From Providencia sp. PROV188 (GTDB lineage: Bacteria; Pseudomonadota; Gammaproteobacteria; Enterobacterales; Enterobacteriaceae): a DNA stretch of 64,000 nt. The stretch covers positions 3,814,943-3,878,942 of the forward strand of contig NZ_CP097291.1 in NCBI RefSeq assembly GCF_027595165.1, in the 5' to 3' direction. Positions 39,128 to 46,949 of the stretch are shown in pieces; position 1 is the stretch's first letter, and every line of letters begins with the position of its first letter. The translations under genes were made by a program, and so were the position numbers. The notes beneath the pieces were generated by a model. The model was not told where the DNA came from. It made no database searches and saw only the letters and a list, made by a program, of their open reading frames with translations.

Positions 39128-39152
39128 TAAAAAAGGCGACTTTTCAGCCGCC
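39128..39152 (-). promoter_or_regulatory. pyrE transcription attenuator
   Basis: On the minus strand a 7-bp stem (GGCGGCT with AGTCGCC, one G-U) and GAAA loop are followed by seven T. It begins 15 bases after the rph stop codon. In E. coli the same arrangement lets a ribosome finishing rph block the hairpin when UTP is low and RNA polymerase pauses. The hairpin is directly visible; the UTP control is inferred from E. coli. Confidence 0.85.
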
Positions 39153-39167
39153 TATTTAATAATAAAT

Positions 39168-39881
39168 CTATTTCAGCGCTTCTCGCTGAGCTTCGAAAAT
39201 GGTGTCTAGCCCCGTTTTCGCTAATGCTAGAAGAGCTAAAAGCTCTTCATGACTGAACGGTTCGCCTTCTGCGGTACCTTGTACCTCAATCATTCGGCCA
39301 TCATCCATCATCACGACGTTCATATCCGTTTCTGCAGCAGAATCTTCAACATACTCCAGGTCACACAGCGCTTCTTGATTAACGATACCAACAGACACCG
39401 CAGCAACCATGGATTTCAGAGGGCTTTTCGCTAATTTGCCTTGAGCAACCATGTTGTTCAGTGCATCAACCAATGCAACACACGCGCCTGAGATCGCTGC
39501 AGTACGTGTACCGCCATCCGCTTGGATAACATCGCAGTCCAACGTAATGGTATGCTCGCCAAGTTTTTTCAGGTCAACCGCCGCACGTAATGAACGTGCG
39601 ATCAGTCGTTGAATTTCCATAGTACGACCGGTTTGTTTCCCTTTTGCCGCTTCACGTTGGTTACGGGAGTTTGTTGCGCGAGGTAACATACCATATTCTG
39701 CGGTTACCCAACCTTGCCCCTGACCTTTTAAGAAACGAGGAACACCCTCTTCAACAGTCGCGTTACATAACACCTTAGTGTCGCCAAACTCAATAAGAAC
39801 AGAGCCTTCCGCATGCTTTGTATAATTGCGCGTAATTTTTATTGGGCGCATCTGGTCTGCTAATCTACCTGCTGGGCGCAT
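39168..39881 (-). CDS. rph: Ribonuclease PH
   Basis: RNase PH is a phosphorolytic 3'-5' exonuclease that trims tRNA and rRNA precursors. The 237-residue protein is intact; the C-terminal frameshift known from E. coli K-12 is absent, so translation reaches the stop next to the pyrE attenuator. It has the catalytic-site [12 protein letters not shown]. A good GGAG precedes the start. Confidence 0.98.
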   Translation of the reverse strand: MRPAGRLADQMRPIKITRNYTKHAEGSVLIEFGDTKVLCNATVEEGVPRFLKGQGQGWVTAEYGMLPRATNSRNQREAAKGKQTGRTMEIQRLIARSLRAAVDLKKLGEHTITLDCDVIQADGGTRTAAISGACVALVDALNNMVAQGKLAKSPLKSMVAAVSVGIVNQEALCDLEYVEDSAAETDMNVVMMDDGRMIEVQGTAEGEPFSHEELLALLALAKTGLDTIFEAQREALK

Positions 39882-39916
39882 GGTGTTATCTCCGTTATCA
39901 ACTCAAATTGGCACGT

Positions 39917-39945
39917 ATTATACGTTGTTAATCGGATAATGCCTA
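39917..39945 (-). promoter_or_regulatory. Probable rph-pyrE promoter
   Basis: On the minus strand a perfect TATAAT (39922-39917) lies 17 bases after TAGGCA (39945-39940, four of six to TTGACA). It sits 36 bases before the rph start. Confidence 0.55.
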
Positions 39946-39966
39946 TCCTGTCATCCGTCATAGCGC

Positions 39967-39972
39967 TATAAT
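39967..39972 (+). promoter_or_regulatory. Possible -10 element for yicC
   Basis: A perfect TATAAT lies 32 bases before the yicC start. No convincing -35 is present at 16-18 bases, so this is only a candidate. Confidence 0.4.
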
Positions 39973-40004
39973 CCTGTTATCTTAATGAATGATAGGAACG
40001 AATT

Positions 40005-40868
40005 ATGATCCGTAGTATGACTGCTTTTGCCCGCCGTGATATCAAGGGTGAATGGGGGAATGCGGCTTGGGAGCTGCGTTCCGTAAACCAGCGTTATTTA
40101 GAAACCTATATCCGTTTACCCGAGCAATTTCGCAGCTTAGAGCCAGTTATCCGTGAACGCCTTCGTTCCCGTCTAACACGTGGTAAAGTCGAATGTAACC
40201 TACGTTTTGACTTAGATAGTGCTCACCGTGGTGAGTTACTGCTCAATGAAGATTTAGCTCGCCAGCTGATTAGCGCAGCGAACTGGGTAAAAAATTACAG
40301 CCATGAAGGTGAGATTAATCCGTTAGAAATCTTACGTTGGCCAGGAGTGATGTCCGCGGGTGAACAAGATTTAGACGCGATTAGTGAACAACTAATGGCA
40401 GGCTTAGATGAAACTATCGATGCCTTTATCCAAAGCCGTGAAGCAGAAGGTGCAGCGCTGCATAGCCTTATCGAGCAACGTCTGGATGGTGTTTTGGTTG
40501 AAGTTGCCAAAGTTCGCCAACATATGCCTGAAATCCTGCAATGGCAACGTGACCGCCTGCAAAGCAAATTAGACGAAGCTCAAATTCAAGTGGATAACAA
40601 CCGCTTAGAGCAAGAGCTTATTTTGCTGGCTCAGCGTGTTGATGTCGCCGAAGAGTTAGACCGACTAGAAGCTCACGTCAAAGAGACGCGCAATATCCTG
40701 AAGAAAAAAGAAGCCAGCGGTCGTCGTCTTGATTTCATGATGCAAGAATTTAACCGTGAATCAAATACTCTTGCCTCTAAATCTATTAATAGTGAAGTGA
40801 CTAACTCTGCTGTTGAACTCAAAGTGCTGATTGAGCAAATGCGCGAACAGATTCAGAACATCGAATAA
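40005..40868 (+). CDS. yicC: YicC family endoribonuclease
   Basis: The 287-residue protein matches E. coli YicC in length. It has the YicC_N domain (Ile-Arg-Ser-Met-Thr-Ala-Phe-Ala-Arg at the start) and the C-terminal DUF1732 helical domain (Arg-Arg-Leu-Asp-Phe-Met-Met-Gln-Glu-Phe-Asn-Arg-Glu). Family members have been reported as endoribonucleases acting on small RNA. Divergent from rph; a strong terminator follows. Confidence 0.95.
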   Translation: MIRSMTAFARRDIKGEWGNAAWELRSVNQRYLETYIRLPEQFRSLEPVIRERLRSRLTRGKVECNLRFDLDSAHRGELLLNEDLARQLISAANWVKNYSHEGEINPLEILRWPGVMSAGEQDLDAISEQLMAGLDETIDAFIQSREAEGAALHSLIEQRLDGVLVEVAKVRQHMPEILQWQRDRLQSKLDEAQIQVDNNRLEQELILLAQRVDVAEELDRLEAHVKETRNILKKKEASGRRLDFMMQEFNRESNTLASKSINSEVTNSAVELKVLIEQMREQIQNIE

Positions 40869-40891
40869 AAATCACTTTTCAGAGTAACTTC

Positions 40892-40926
40892 AAGCCAGCT
40901 TATTCACTGAATTTGCTGGCTTTTTT
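40892..40926 (+). terminator. Terminator after yicC
   Basis: An 8-bp stem (AAGCCAGC with GCTGGCTT) and 15-base loop precede a T-run. It separates yicC from the convergent xapB. Confidence 0.85.
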
Positions 40927-40944
40927 ATTAAATCAAACTCAACC

Positions 40945-42201
40945 TTAACCCGCTTTTGCCATTTCCAACGGTTTCTCACGCTGGTGCTTATAATGGAAAG
41001 AGAAGTAGAAGATCACGGCCAATATTACGGTGTAGGACGAGAACACCAGCCAGATTGACTGCCAATCCTTCACGCCATCCACACTAAAGTAGTCAACGAC
41101 CAATCCGCTCAATATCGCCCCAAAATAGGCACCCACACCATTCACCATGGTCATAAACAATCCTTGAGCACTAGCACGCATACGGTGGTCTACTTCCTGC
41201 TCAATAAAAATAGAACCGGAAATATTAAAGAAATCGAACGCACAGCCATACACAATCATCGACATAATTAAGAACATCAAACCGATAGTCGATGGGTCAC
41301 CGAAGGCAAAGAAACCGAATCGCAATGTCCATGCCAACATACTGAGCAGCATGACGGTTTTAATACCATAACGCTTTAAAAAGAATGGGATAGCGAGAAT
41401 AAACGCCACTTCCGCCATTTGGGAAACTGACAGCAAAATCGACGGATACTGAACAATCAAACTGTCTTGATACAGCGGATTACGCGCAAAATCATGCAAG
41501 AACGGGCTACCAAACGTATTGGTAATTTGCAGAACCGCACCCAGTAGCATCGCAAACAGAAAAAATACCGCCATAATCGGCTTTTTGAACAACACCAAGG
41601 CATCTAACCCAAGCTTGCTCATCCAACTGGTGGTGATAGCCTGCTTATTTACCGCCATTTTTGGTAATGTCAGGGAATACATCGCGAGCAGCAACGAGCA
41701 ACTTCCCGCCACATACAGCTGCATACTGCTCAACTCAAATTTCAGTAAGCTAATACTCCACATCGCTGCAATAAACCCTACGGTACCAAAGACACGAATT
41801 GGCGGGAAATTGGCAACAGAGTCTAGCTGATACTGACTTAGCGATGAGTAGCTAATGGTGTTCGACAAGGCGATAGTCGGCATAAACGCCATTGCATTGA
41901 TTAGCATTGCCCAGAACATCACTGAAGGATCCGCCACCGTCGCAGCGTAAAACAACGAACCGGCACAAATAATATGGCAAAGCATATACAGACGGTTTGC
42001 AGGGATATATTTATCCGCAATGATGCCGATTAATCCGGGCATCAAAATAGCGGCAATCCCTTTCGAGCTGTACACCATACCGACTTCAGCCCCTGAAAAA
42101 TCCAAGGTTTTCATCATGTAGGCACCCAATGTCACCAGCCAACTTCCCCAAACAAAATATTGCAGAAAAAGCATGACCTTTAAACGAGACTTAATATTCA
42201 T
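40945..42201 (-). CDS. xapB: Xanthosine/nucleoside:proton symporter
   Basis: A 418-residue membrane protein with twelve predicted helices, of the nucleoside:H+ symporter family. Both E. coli NupG and XapB have 418 residues; this one follows XapB more closely (for example Met-Lys-Thr-Leu-Asp-Phe-Ser-Gly-Ala-Glu-Val-Gly-Met-Val-Tyr-Ser-Ser-Lys-Gly). Its neighbour xapA supports xanthosine uptake. It is downstream of xapA on the same strand, across a 141-base gap holding a tandem repeat. Confidence 0.9.
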   Translation of the reverse strand: MNIKSRLKVMLFLQYFVWGSWLVTLGAYMMKTLDFSGAEVGMVYSSKGIAAILMPGLIGIIADKYIPANRLYMLCHIICAGSLFYAATVADPSVMFWAMLINAMAFMPTIALSNTISYSSLSQYQLDSVANFPPIRVFGTVGFIAAMWSISLLKFELSSMQLYVAGSCSLLLAMYSLTLPKMAVNKQAITTSWMSKLGLDALVLFKKPIMAVFFLFAMLLGAVLQITNTFGSPFLHDFARNPLYQDSLIVQYPSILLSVSQMAEVAFILAIPFFLKRYGIKTVMLLSMLAWTLRFGFFAFGDPSTIGLMFLIMSMIVYGCAFDFFNISGSIFIEQEVDHRMRASAQGLFMTMVNGVGAYFGAILSGLVVDYFSVDGVKDWQSIWLVFSSYTVILAVIFYFSFHYKHQREKPLEMAKAG

Positions 42202-42296
42202 ACTAGGCTCCGTTTGGAGTGAATTTGGCGGGTAACATTCTCAGCTCGGCGATAACGCCCCAAAGGAAAACCGCTCCCGCACTGTCTTTCTATTAA

Positions 42297-42347
42297 TTTG
42301 ATAAAAAGCTTAATTTGATAAAAAGCTTAACTTGATAAAAAGTTAGA
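42297..42347. repeat. 17-bp tandem repeat at the xapA 3' end
   Basis: Two identical 17-base units (TTTGATAAAAAGCTTAA) at 42297-42313 and 42314-42330 are followed by a third, diverged copy at 42331-42347. The last unit overlaps the xapA stop codon at 42343-42345. Each unit contains the palindrome AAGCTT. Confidence 0.9.
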
Positions 42348-43161
42348 AGCGTTCAATCACACCCGTCACTAATTTTAAGAAGGTTGCCTTCACTTTTTCT
42401 GCCGTTTCAATCACTTCATCATGGCTTAAAGGCTGTTCTAAAATGCCGCATGCCATGTTGGTCAGGCAGGAGATACCGACTGTTTTAATCTGAGAATGGT
42501 GAGCCACCAGCGCTTCAGGTACTGTCGACATACCCACAGCATCAGCCCCGAGAGTTCTGATCATACGAATTTCGGCTGGCGTTTCATAAGTTGGACCCGT
42601 CCACCATGCGTACACGCCTTGGCGCAGAGACACACCTTGCTCCTTCGCGACATCCAAAATCGTTTGGCGCAGCTCTTTGTTGTACACTTCGCTGACATCA
42701 AGGAAACGTACGCCCAGCTCTGGATTATTTGGCCCCATTAATGGGTTATTCGCCGTTAGGTTAATATGATCAGTGATAACCATCAGATCGCCCGGGTTAA
42801 AGTCCGTATTCACCGCACCGCAGGCGTTGGTAATGATCAATTTTTCCACACCCAGCGCTTTCATTAAACGCACAGGGAACGTCACTTGATCCAGAGAAAA
42901 ACCTTCGTAATAGTGGAAACGACCTTTCATCGCCACCACAGTTTTGCCTGCAATCGTCCCGATCACTAACTCGTTCGCGTGACCTACTGCCTCAGACTTC
43001 GCAAAATGGGGTACTTCGCTATAAGGAATATGCACCGCATTTTCTAACGTATCAGCAAATGGGCCTAATCCAGACCCTAAAATGATCCCAACAGTAGGCT
43101 TCATATCCGTACGAGATTGGATAAAACTTAAGCTTTCTAAGATATCTTTGGTGTTGTGCAT
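42343..43161 (-). CDS. xapA: Purine nucleoside phosphorylase II (xanthosine phosphorylase)
   Basis: XapA phosphorolyses xanthosine, inosine and guanosine. The protein is a trimeric-type PNP with Gly-Ser-Gly-Leu-Gly-Pro-Phe-Ala, the Gly-Arg-Phe-His-Tyr-Tyr-Glu-Gly phosphate/ribose loop and Asn-Ala-Cys-Gly. The frame runs to a TTG at 43179, but ATG 43161 has GGAG five bases before it and gives 272 residues (E. coli 277). It is divergent from the ROK regulator, with about 200 bases between them. Confidence 0.93.
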   Translation of the reverse strand: MHNTKDILESLSFIQSRTDMKPTVGIILGSGLGPFADTLENAVHIPYSEVPHFAKSEAVGHANELVIGTIAGKTVVAMKGRFHYYEGFSLDQVTFPVRLMKALGVEKLIITNACGAVNTDFNPGDLMVITDHINLTANNPLMGPNNPELGVRFLDVSEVYNKELRQTILDVAKEQGVSLRQGVYAWWTGPTYETPAEIRMIRTLGADAVGMSTVPEALVAHHSQIKTVGISCLTNMACGILEQPLSHDEVIETAEKVKATFLKLVTGVIERF

Positions 43162-43350
43162 AATGCGCTCCGCAATCAAATCAAATAAAGAAGATGATTA
43201 GGATAATAACGAAATTAGAAAATCTAACAGCGATCTTAATCTCATTTTGAGAAAATGTTGATAAACATGATATCTGTTAAAGTACTCGCCATGTGAATCT
43301 GTTAATCTTGAATGATTAGCTTTATAGCTGGATATTCCACTAGCGAAAAT

Positions 43351-43356
43351 AGGAGG
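43351..43356 (+). promoter_or_regulatory. Strong ribosome binding site that fixes a TTG start
   Basis: A perfect AGGAGG lies 7 bases before TTG 43364. The next in-frame ATG is at residue 44, inside the DNA-binding domain, so the TTG must be the start. Confidence 0.85.
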
Positions 43357-43363
43357 GGAACAA

Positions 43364-44566
43364 TTGTTACACCGTTTATTGAACGAATTTCGCACATCCA
43401 AAAATTCCAAAACGCAAAAACTCAAAACGCTGTATCGACTGATCCTTAACCACGGACCAATCCGGGCGGAGGCGCTAACCTCCCTCGCGAATATGAAACC
43501 CGCGACCTGTGCTAGGCTCCTCGATGAACTGAGCAAATGCCAATTACTCTCCACTTCAGAACTTGGGGAATCAACAGGAGGACGCAAACCCATTTTGTAC
43601 AGCGTCAATCCAGCTGATGGCTATTTAATTGGCATTGAGATGAGTGATATCTACTCTACGATTGTTCTGCAAAATCTGAAGTTAGACATTCTTGGCAAAG
43701 TCAAAATCAAGTATGAGCACCTCGAAACCGCCGAAAATATGCTCGACCATCTATTGGACAACGTCGATGACCTACTTGCTGAGCATCAGTTAGATACTCA
43801 AAAAATACTGGGTATCGGCATTGCCATCGACCATATTTTAGAACGCGATAAAGTGCCTTACTCTGACTACAGCGCACGAATTCAGGCGTTATATCAATAC
43901 ATTACCCAGCGTGTTCCCTGCTTTGTTCTGCTAGGAAGTGGCATCAGCTTCGCGGCCTTTGCGGAGTACCGTTTACGCTACGCCTCTGATAGCCAACGGT
44001 TCTTACTCACCACTTGCGACACCGACATTCGCAGCTCGACCATTATCAATAACCAATATGCCCCAACGCCGATAAGCACCGCTCAAGCTTTTGGACACAC
44101 GACTATCGATATCAATGGTCAGCGTTGTGAGTGCGGCTCGTTTGGCTGTTTAAAACAGTACAGTTCATTGCACGCCATTAAGTCTCGCGTGATTCAGCAT
44201 TTAAGACTTGGCAAACCCTCGGTCATTAACCAACTCGTCAAATCTGAAGATGAAATTAACTATCACACGATTTTTCAGGCGCTTGCCCAAAATGATGAGG
44301 TGTGTCTTAAAGCCTTAGAAGAAGCTGCTTATTACTACGGTATCGCGATTGCCAACGCGGTATTAATTACTCAAGCGGATGTGGTGGTTTGCGGCGGAAC
44401 ACTCACGCCAAAAAACCATTTCTTTGAGATGACCAAAAAATCCATTGAGCAAAAACTGTCGATTTTCCCGCATATCAAACCGCGTATTTACCCAGCTAAT
44501 GATTCTTATGAAATCGTCGCTCAAGGTGCAGGTGGGATGGTGATGGAAAGCTATCTATCTGAATGA
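43364..44566 (+). CDS. ROK-family transcriptional regulator, candidate regulator of xapAB
   Basis: A 400-residue NagC/Mlc-like protein with an N-terminal winged helix-turn-helix (about 20-65) and a ROK domain. The ROK zinc motif is present (His245, Cys255, Cys257, Cys262), but the usual Asn-Asp of the sugar site is replaced by Gly-Ser-Gly-Ile-Ser-Phe-Ala (191-197), and Glu after the last Cys is Lys264. So it should not act as a kinase and may bind an unusual ligand. It starts with TTG behind a perfect AGGAGG. It is divergent from xapA-xapB; in E. coli that position is served by the LysR-type XapR. Control of xapAB is inferred from position. Confidence 0.88.
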   Translation: MLHRLLNEFRTSKNSKTQKLKTLYRLILNHGPIRAEALTSLANMKPATCARLLDELSKCQLLSTSELGESTGGRKPILYSVNPADGYLIGIEMSDIYSTIVLQNLKLDILGKVKIKYEHLETAENMLDHLLDNVDDLLAEHQLDTQKILGIGIAIDHILERDKVPYSDYSARIQALYQYITQRVPCFVLLGSGISFAAFAEYRLRYASDSQRFLLTTCDTDIRSSTIINNQYAPTPISTAQAFGHTTIDINGQRCECGSFGCLKQYSSLHAIKSRVIQHLRLGKPSVINQLVKSEDEINYHTIFQALAQNDEVCLKALEEAAYYYGIAIANAVLITQADVVVCGGTLTPKNHFFEMTKKSIEQKLSIFPHIKPRIYPANDSYEIVAQGAGGMVMESYLSE

Positions 44567-44582
44567 CGACGGATACAAATAA

Positions 44583-44609
44583 AAAATGCCCCAACCTGTG
44601 GGGCATTTT
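44583..44609. terminator. Bidirectional terminator between the ROK gene and ugd copy 2
   Basis: A 10-bp stem (AAAATGCCCC with GGGGCATTTT) and 7-base loop sit between the two convergent stops. An A-run on the left supplies the U-tract for the minus strand. Confidence 0.9.
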
Positions 44610-44639
44610 CATTATAAATCACCGCTGACTATTTTAATC

Positions 44640-45806
44640 TTAGTCATTACCAAACAGATCGCGGGTATAGACTTTATCCGCCACATCATCCAGTTCAGGC
44701 ACCATACGGTTTGCCAAGATAATATCGCTTTCCGCTTTAAATGCGTCTAAATCACGGATAACTTTCGAGCGGAAGAATTCATCGTCTTTCAGTACTGGCT
44801 CGTAAACCACCACTTCAATGCCTTTCGCTTTAATACGCTTCATCACACCCTGCACCGCAGAGGCACGGAAGTTATCGGAGCCCGCTTTCATCACTAAGCG
44901 ATACACACCGACTTTACGTGGTGCTTTAGCGATAATCGCATCCGAGATAAAGTCTTTACGCGTGCGGTTAGATTCGACAATCGCGTTAATTAGGTTGTTC
45001 GGTACATCGTCGTAGTTCGCCAGTAACTGCTTGGTGTCTTTTGGTAAGCAGTAACCGCCGTAACCGAAGGATGGGTTATTGTAGTGGCTGCCGATACGCG
45101 GGTCTAAAGAAACCCCTTCGATGATTTGACGCGCATTCAAACCACGGCTTTCTGCGTAAGTGTCTAATTCGTTGAAGTATGCCACACGCATAGCTAAAAA
45201 GGTGTTGGCGAACAGTTTAACCGCTTCGGCTTCAGTCCCGTCAGTAAACAGCACCGGTACATCTTTCTTAATCGCGCCTTCTAACAGTAAGTCAGCGAAA
45301 ATCTGTGCACGTTCAGAACGTTCTCCCACCACGATACGGGACGGGTACAGGTTATCCCATAGCGCGCGACCTTCACGTAAGAATTCTGGGGAGAAAATCA
45401 CGTTGGTGTAACCGAACTCTTTACGCAGACGCTCTGTAAAGCCCACTGGAATAGTAGATTTGACGATAATGGTCGCTTCCGGGTTCAGTTTGTTCACATC
45501 ATGAATGACGGATTCCACTGAATTGGTGTTGAAGTAGTTCGTTTTTGGGTCGTAGTCTGTCGGGGTCGCCACAATCACGTATTGCGCGCCTGTATAGGCT
45601 TCGACTTTATCTTCGGTTGCACGGAAATTGAGTTGTTTTTCCGTTAGAAACTGTTCGATTTCGGTATCGATAATCGGGGATTGCTTATTGTTAAGCATCG
45701 CCACTTTTTCAGGAATGATATCGACCGCCACCACTTCGTGGTGTTGGGACAGTAACATGGCGTTAGACAGACCGACGTAGCCGGTACCTGCGATTGCTAT
45801 TTTCAA
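44640..45806 (-). CDS. ugd: UDP-glucose 6-dehydrogenase, copy 2
   Basis: A 388-residue enzyme that differs from copy 1 (2817-3983, plus strand) at five residues only: Lys129, Asp341, Asp354, Ala355 and Pro370. Catalytic Cys253 and the Gly-x-Gly-Tyr-Val-Gly loop are intact. The start here is TTG (45806-45804) behind GAGAGG; copy 1 has ATG. The stop is TAA instead of TGA. It follows a UDP-glucuronate 4-epimerase gene by 76 bases, so the pair makes UDP-GalA. Base composition is like the surrounding core genes, so this looks like the native copy. Confidence 0.97.
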   Translation of the reverse strand: MKIAIAGTGYVGLSNAMLLSQHHEVVAVDIIPEKVAMLNNKQSPIIDTEIEQFLTEKQLNFRATEDKVEAYTGAQYVIVATPTDYDPKTNYFNTNSVESVIHDVNKLNPEATIIVKSTIPVGFTERLRKEFGYTNVIFSPEFLREGRALWDNLYPSRIVVGERSERAQIFADLLLEGAIKKDVPVLFTDGTEAEAVKLFANTFLAMRVAYFNELDTYAESRGLNARQIIEGVSLDPRIGSHYNNPSFGYGGYCLPKDTKQLLANYDDVPNNLINAIVESNRTRKDFISDAIIAKAPRKVGVYRLVMKAGSDNFRASAVQGVMKRIKAKGIEVVVYEPVLKDDEFFRSKVIRDLDAFKAESDIILANRMVPELDDVADKVYTRDLFGND

Positions 45807-45882
45807 ACTTGCCTCTCAAATCCTTCTGCGGATATTTCAGGTGGTAAACTATATTGATGGTAAATCGTATTGATGACCGATA

Positions 45883-46884
45883 TTAACGGTGATAATACGA
45901 CTTGTACCAATCAACAAACGCCTGAACACCCTGTTCAATAGAAACTTGTGGGCGATAACCGGTGACGTTAAACAGGTCTTCGGTGTCTGCCCATGTCGTG
46001 TAAACATCTCCCGCTTGCATCGGTAAGAAGTTCTTAATGGCTTCTTTTCCTAACGCATTTTCCAATGCAGAAATAAAATCAATCAGCTTCACAGGCTGTC
46101 CATTACCAATATTATAAATCCGGTAAGGTGCGCTGCTTTGCGCTGGCGAATCTGAGCGATTTTGCGGGTCTGCTTGCGGGATTATATCTGAAACGCGAAT
46201 AACACCTTCGACAATATCATCAATGAAAGTGAAATCACGGCTCAGATCGCCGTTATTATAAACATCGATAGGTTCACCCGCTAAGATAGCCTTGGTGAAT
46301 TTAAACAGCGCCATATCAGGGCGTCCCCACGGACCATACACGGTGAAAAAGCGTAAGCCTGTCGTCGGGAGCTGATAAAGATGCGAATAAGAGTGCGCCA
46401 TTAACTCATTGGCTTTTTTGGTCGCGGCATATAACGAAATAGGGTGATCGGTGGACATGTCGGTAGTGAATGGCATTTTATCGGTCACGCCATACACTGA
46501 ACTCGAAGAGGCATACACCAAGTGTTTCACTTTCGCTTGGCGGCAACCTTCTAAAATCGCCAAATGCCCATTCAGGTTACTGTCAGCATAGGCAAATGGG
46601 TTTTGTAATGAGTAACGCACCCCTGCCTGTGCGGCAAGATGGATAACGCGGTCGAAATTCTCTTGAGTACACAACACCAGCACTTTTTCGCGGTCAGTGA
46701 TATCAAGATGAATAAACCGGAACTGCGGATATTGTTCAAGTATATGCAGTCGAGACTGTTTCAATCCCTGATCATAATAGGCATTCATATTATCGATACC
46801 GATAACTTCATGCCCACTTTCTAATAGTCTTTGACACAATCTAAAACCAATAAACCCGGCACTTCCCGTGACCAAATATTTCAT
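45883..46884 (-). CDS. UDP-glucuronate 4-epimerase (UDP-GalA forming)
   Basis: A 333-residue extended SDR with Gly-Ser-Ala-Gly-Phe-Ile-Gly (7-13), Ser-Ser-Ser-Val-Tyr-Gly and Tyr-x3-Lys (Tyr-Ala-Ala-Thr-Lys). Gly-Pro-Trp-Gly-Arg-Pro-Asp-Met-Ala in the substrate region is characteristic of UDP-GlcA 4-epimerases (CapI, LspL, Gla group). With Ugd next door it would turn UDP-Glc into UDP-GalA, a sugar reported in the LPS cores of Proteus and Providencia. It lies 65 bases after the phosphotransferase gene on the same strand. Confidence 0.9.
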   Translation of the reverse strand: MKYLVTGSAGFIGFRLCQRLLESGHEVIGIDNMNAYYDQGLKQSRLHILEQYPQFRFIHLDITDREKVLVLCTQENFDRVIHLAAQAGVRYSLQNPFAYADSNLNGHLAILEGCRQAKVKHLVYASSSSVYGVTDKMPFTTDMSTDHPISLYAATKKANELMAHSYSHLYQLPTTGLRFFTVYGPWGRPDMALFKFTKAILAGEPIDVYNNGDLSRDFTFIDDIVEGVIRVSDIIPQADPQNRSDSPAQSSAPYRIYNIGNGQPVKLIDFISALENALGKEAIKNFLPMQAGDVYTTWADTEDLFNVTGYRPQVSIEQGVQAFVDWYKSYYHR

Positions 46885-46949
46885 ATTCGTTATCTTCTTA
46901 CGTTATTAAATGATGGTTTATCAACATTCTAGCACTAATTAGAGATAAA

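Noticed and set aside
42297-42347. Short repeats near xapA as a CRISPR array
   Set aside because: The 17-base units are directly adjacent with no spacers, and there are no cas genes.
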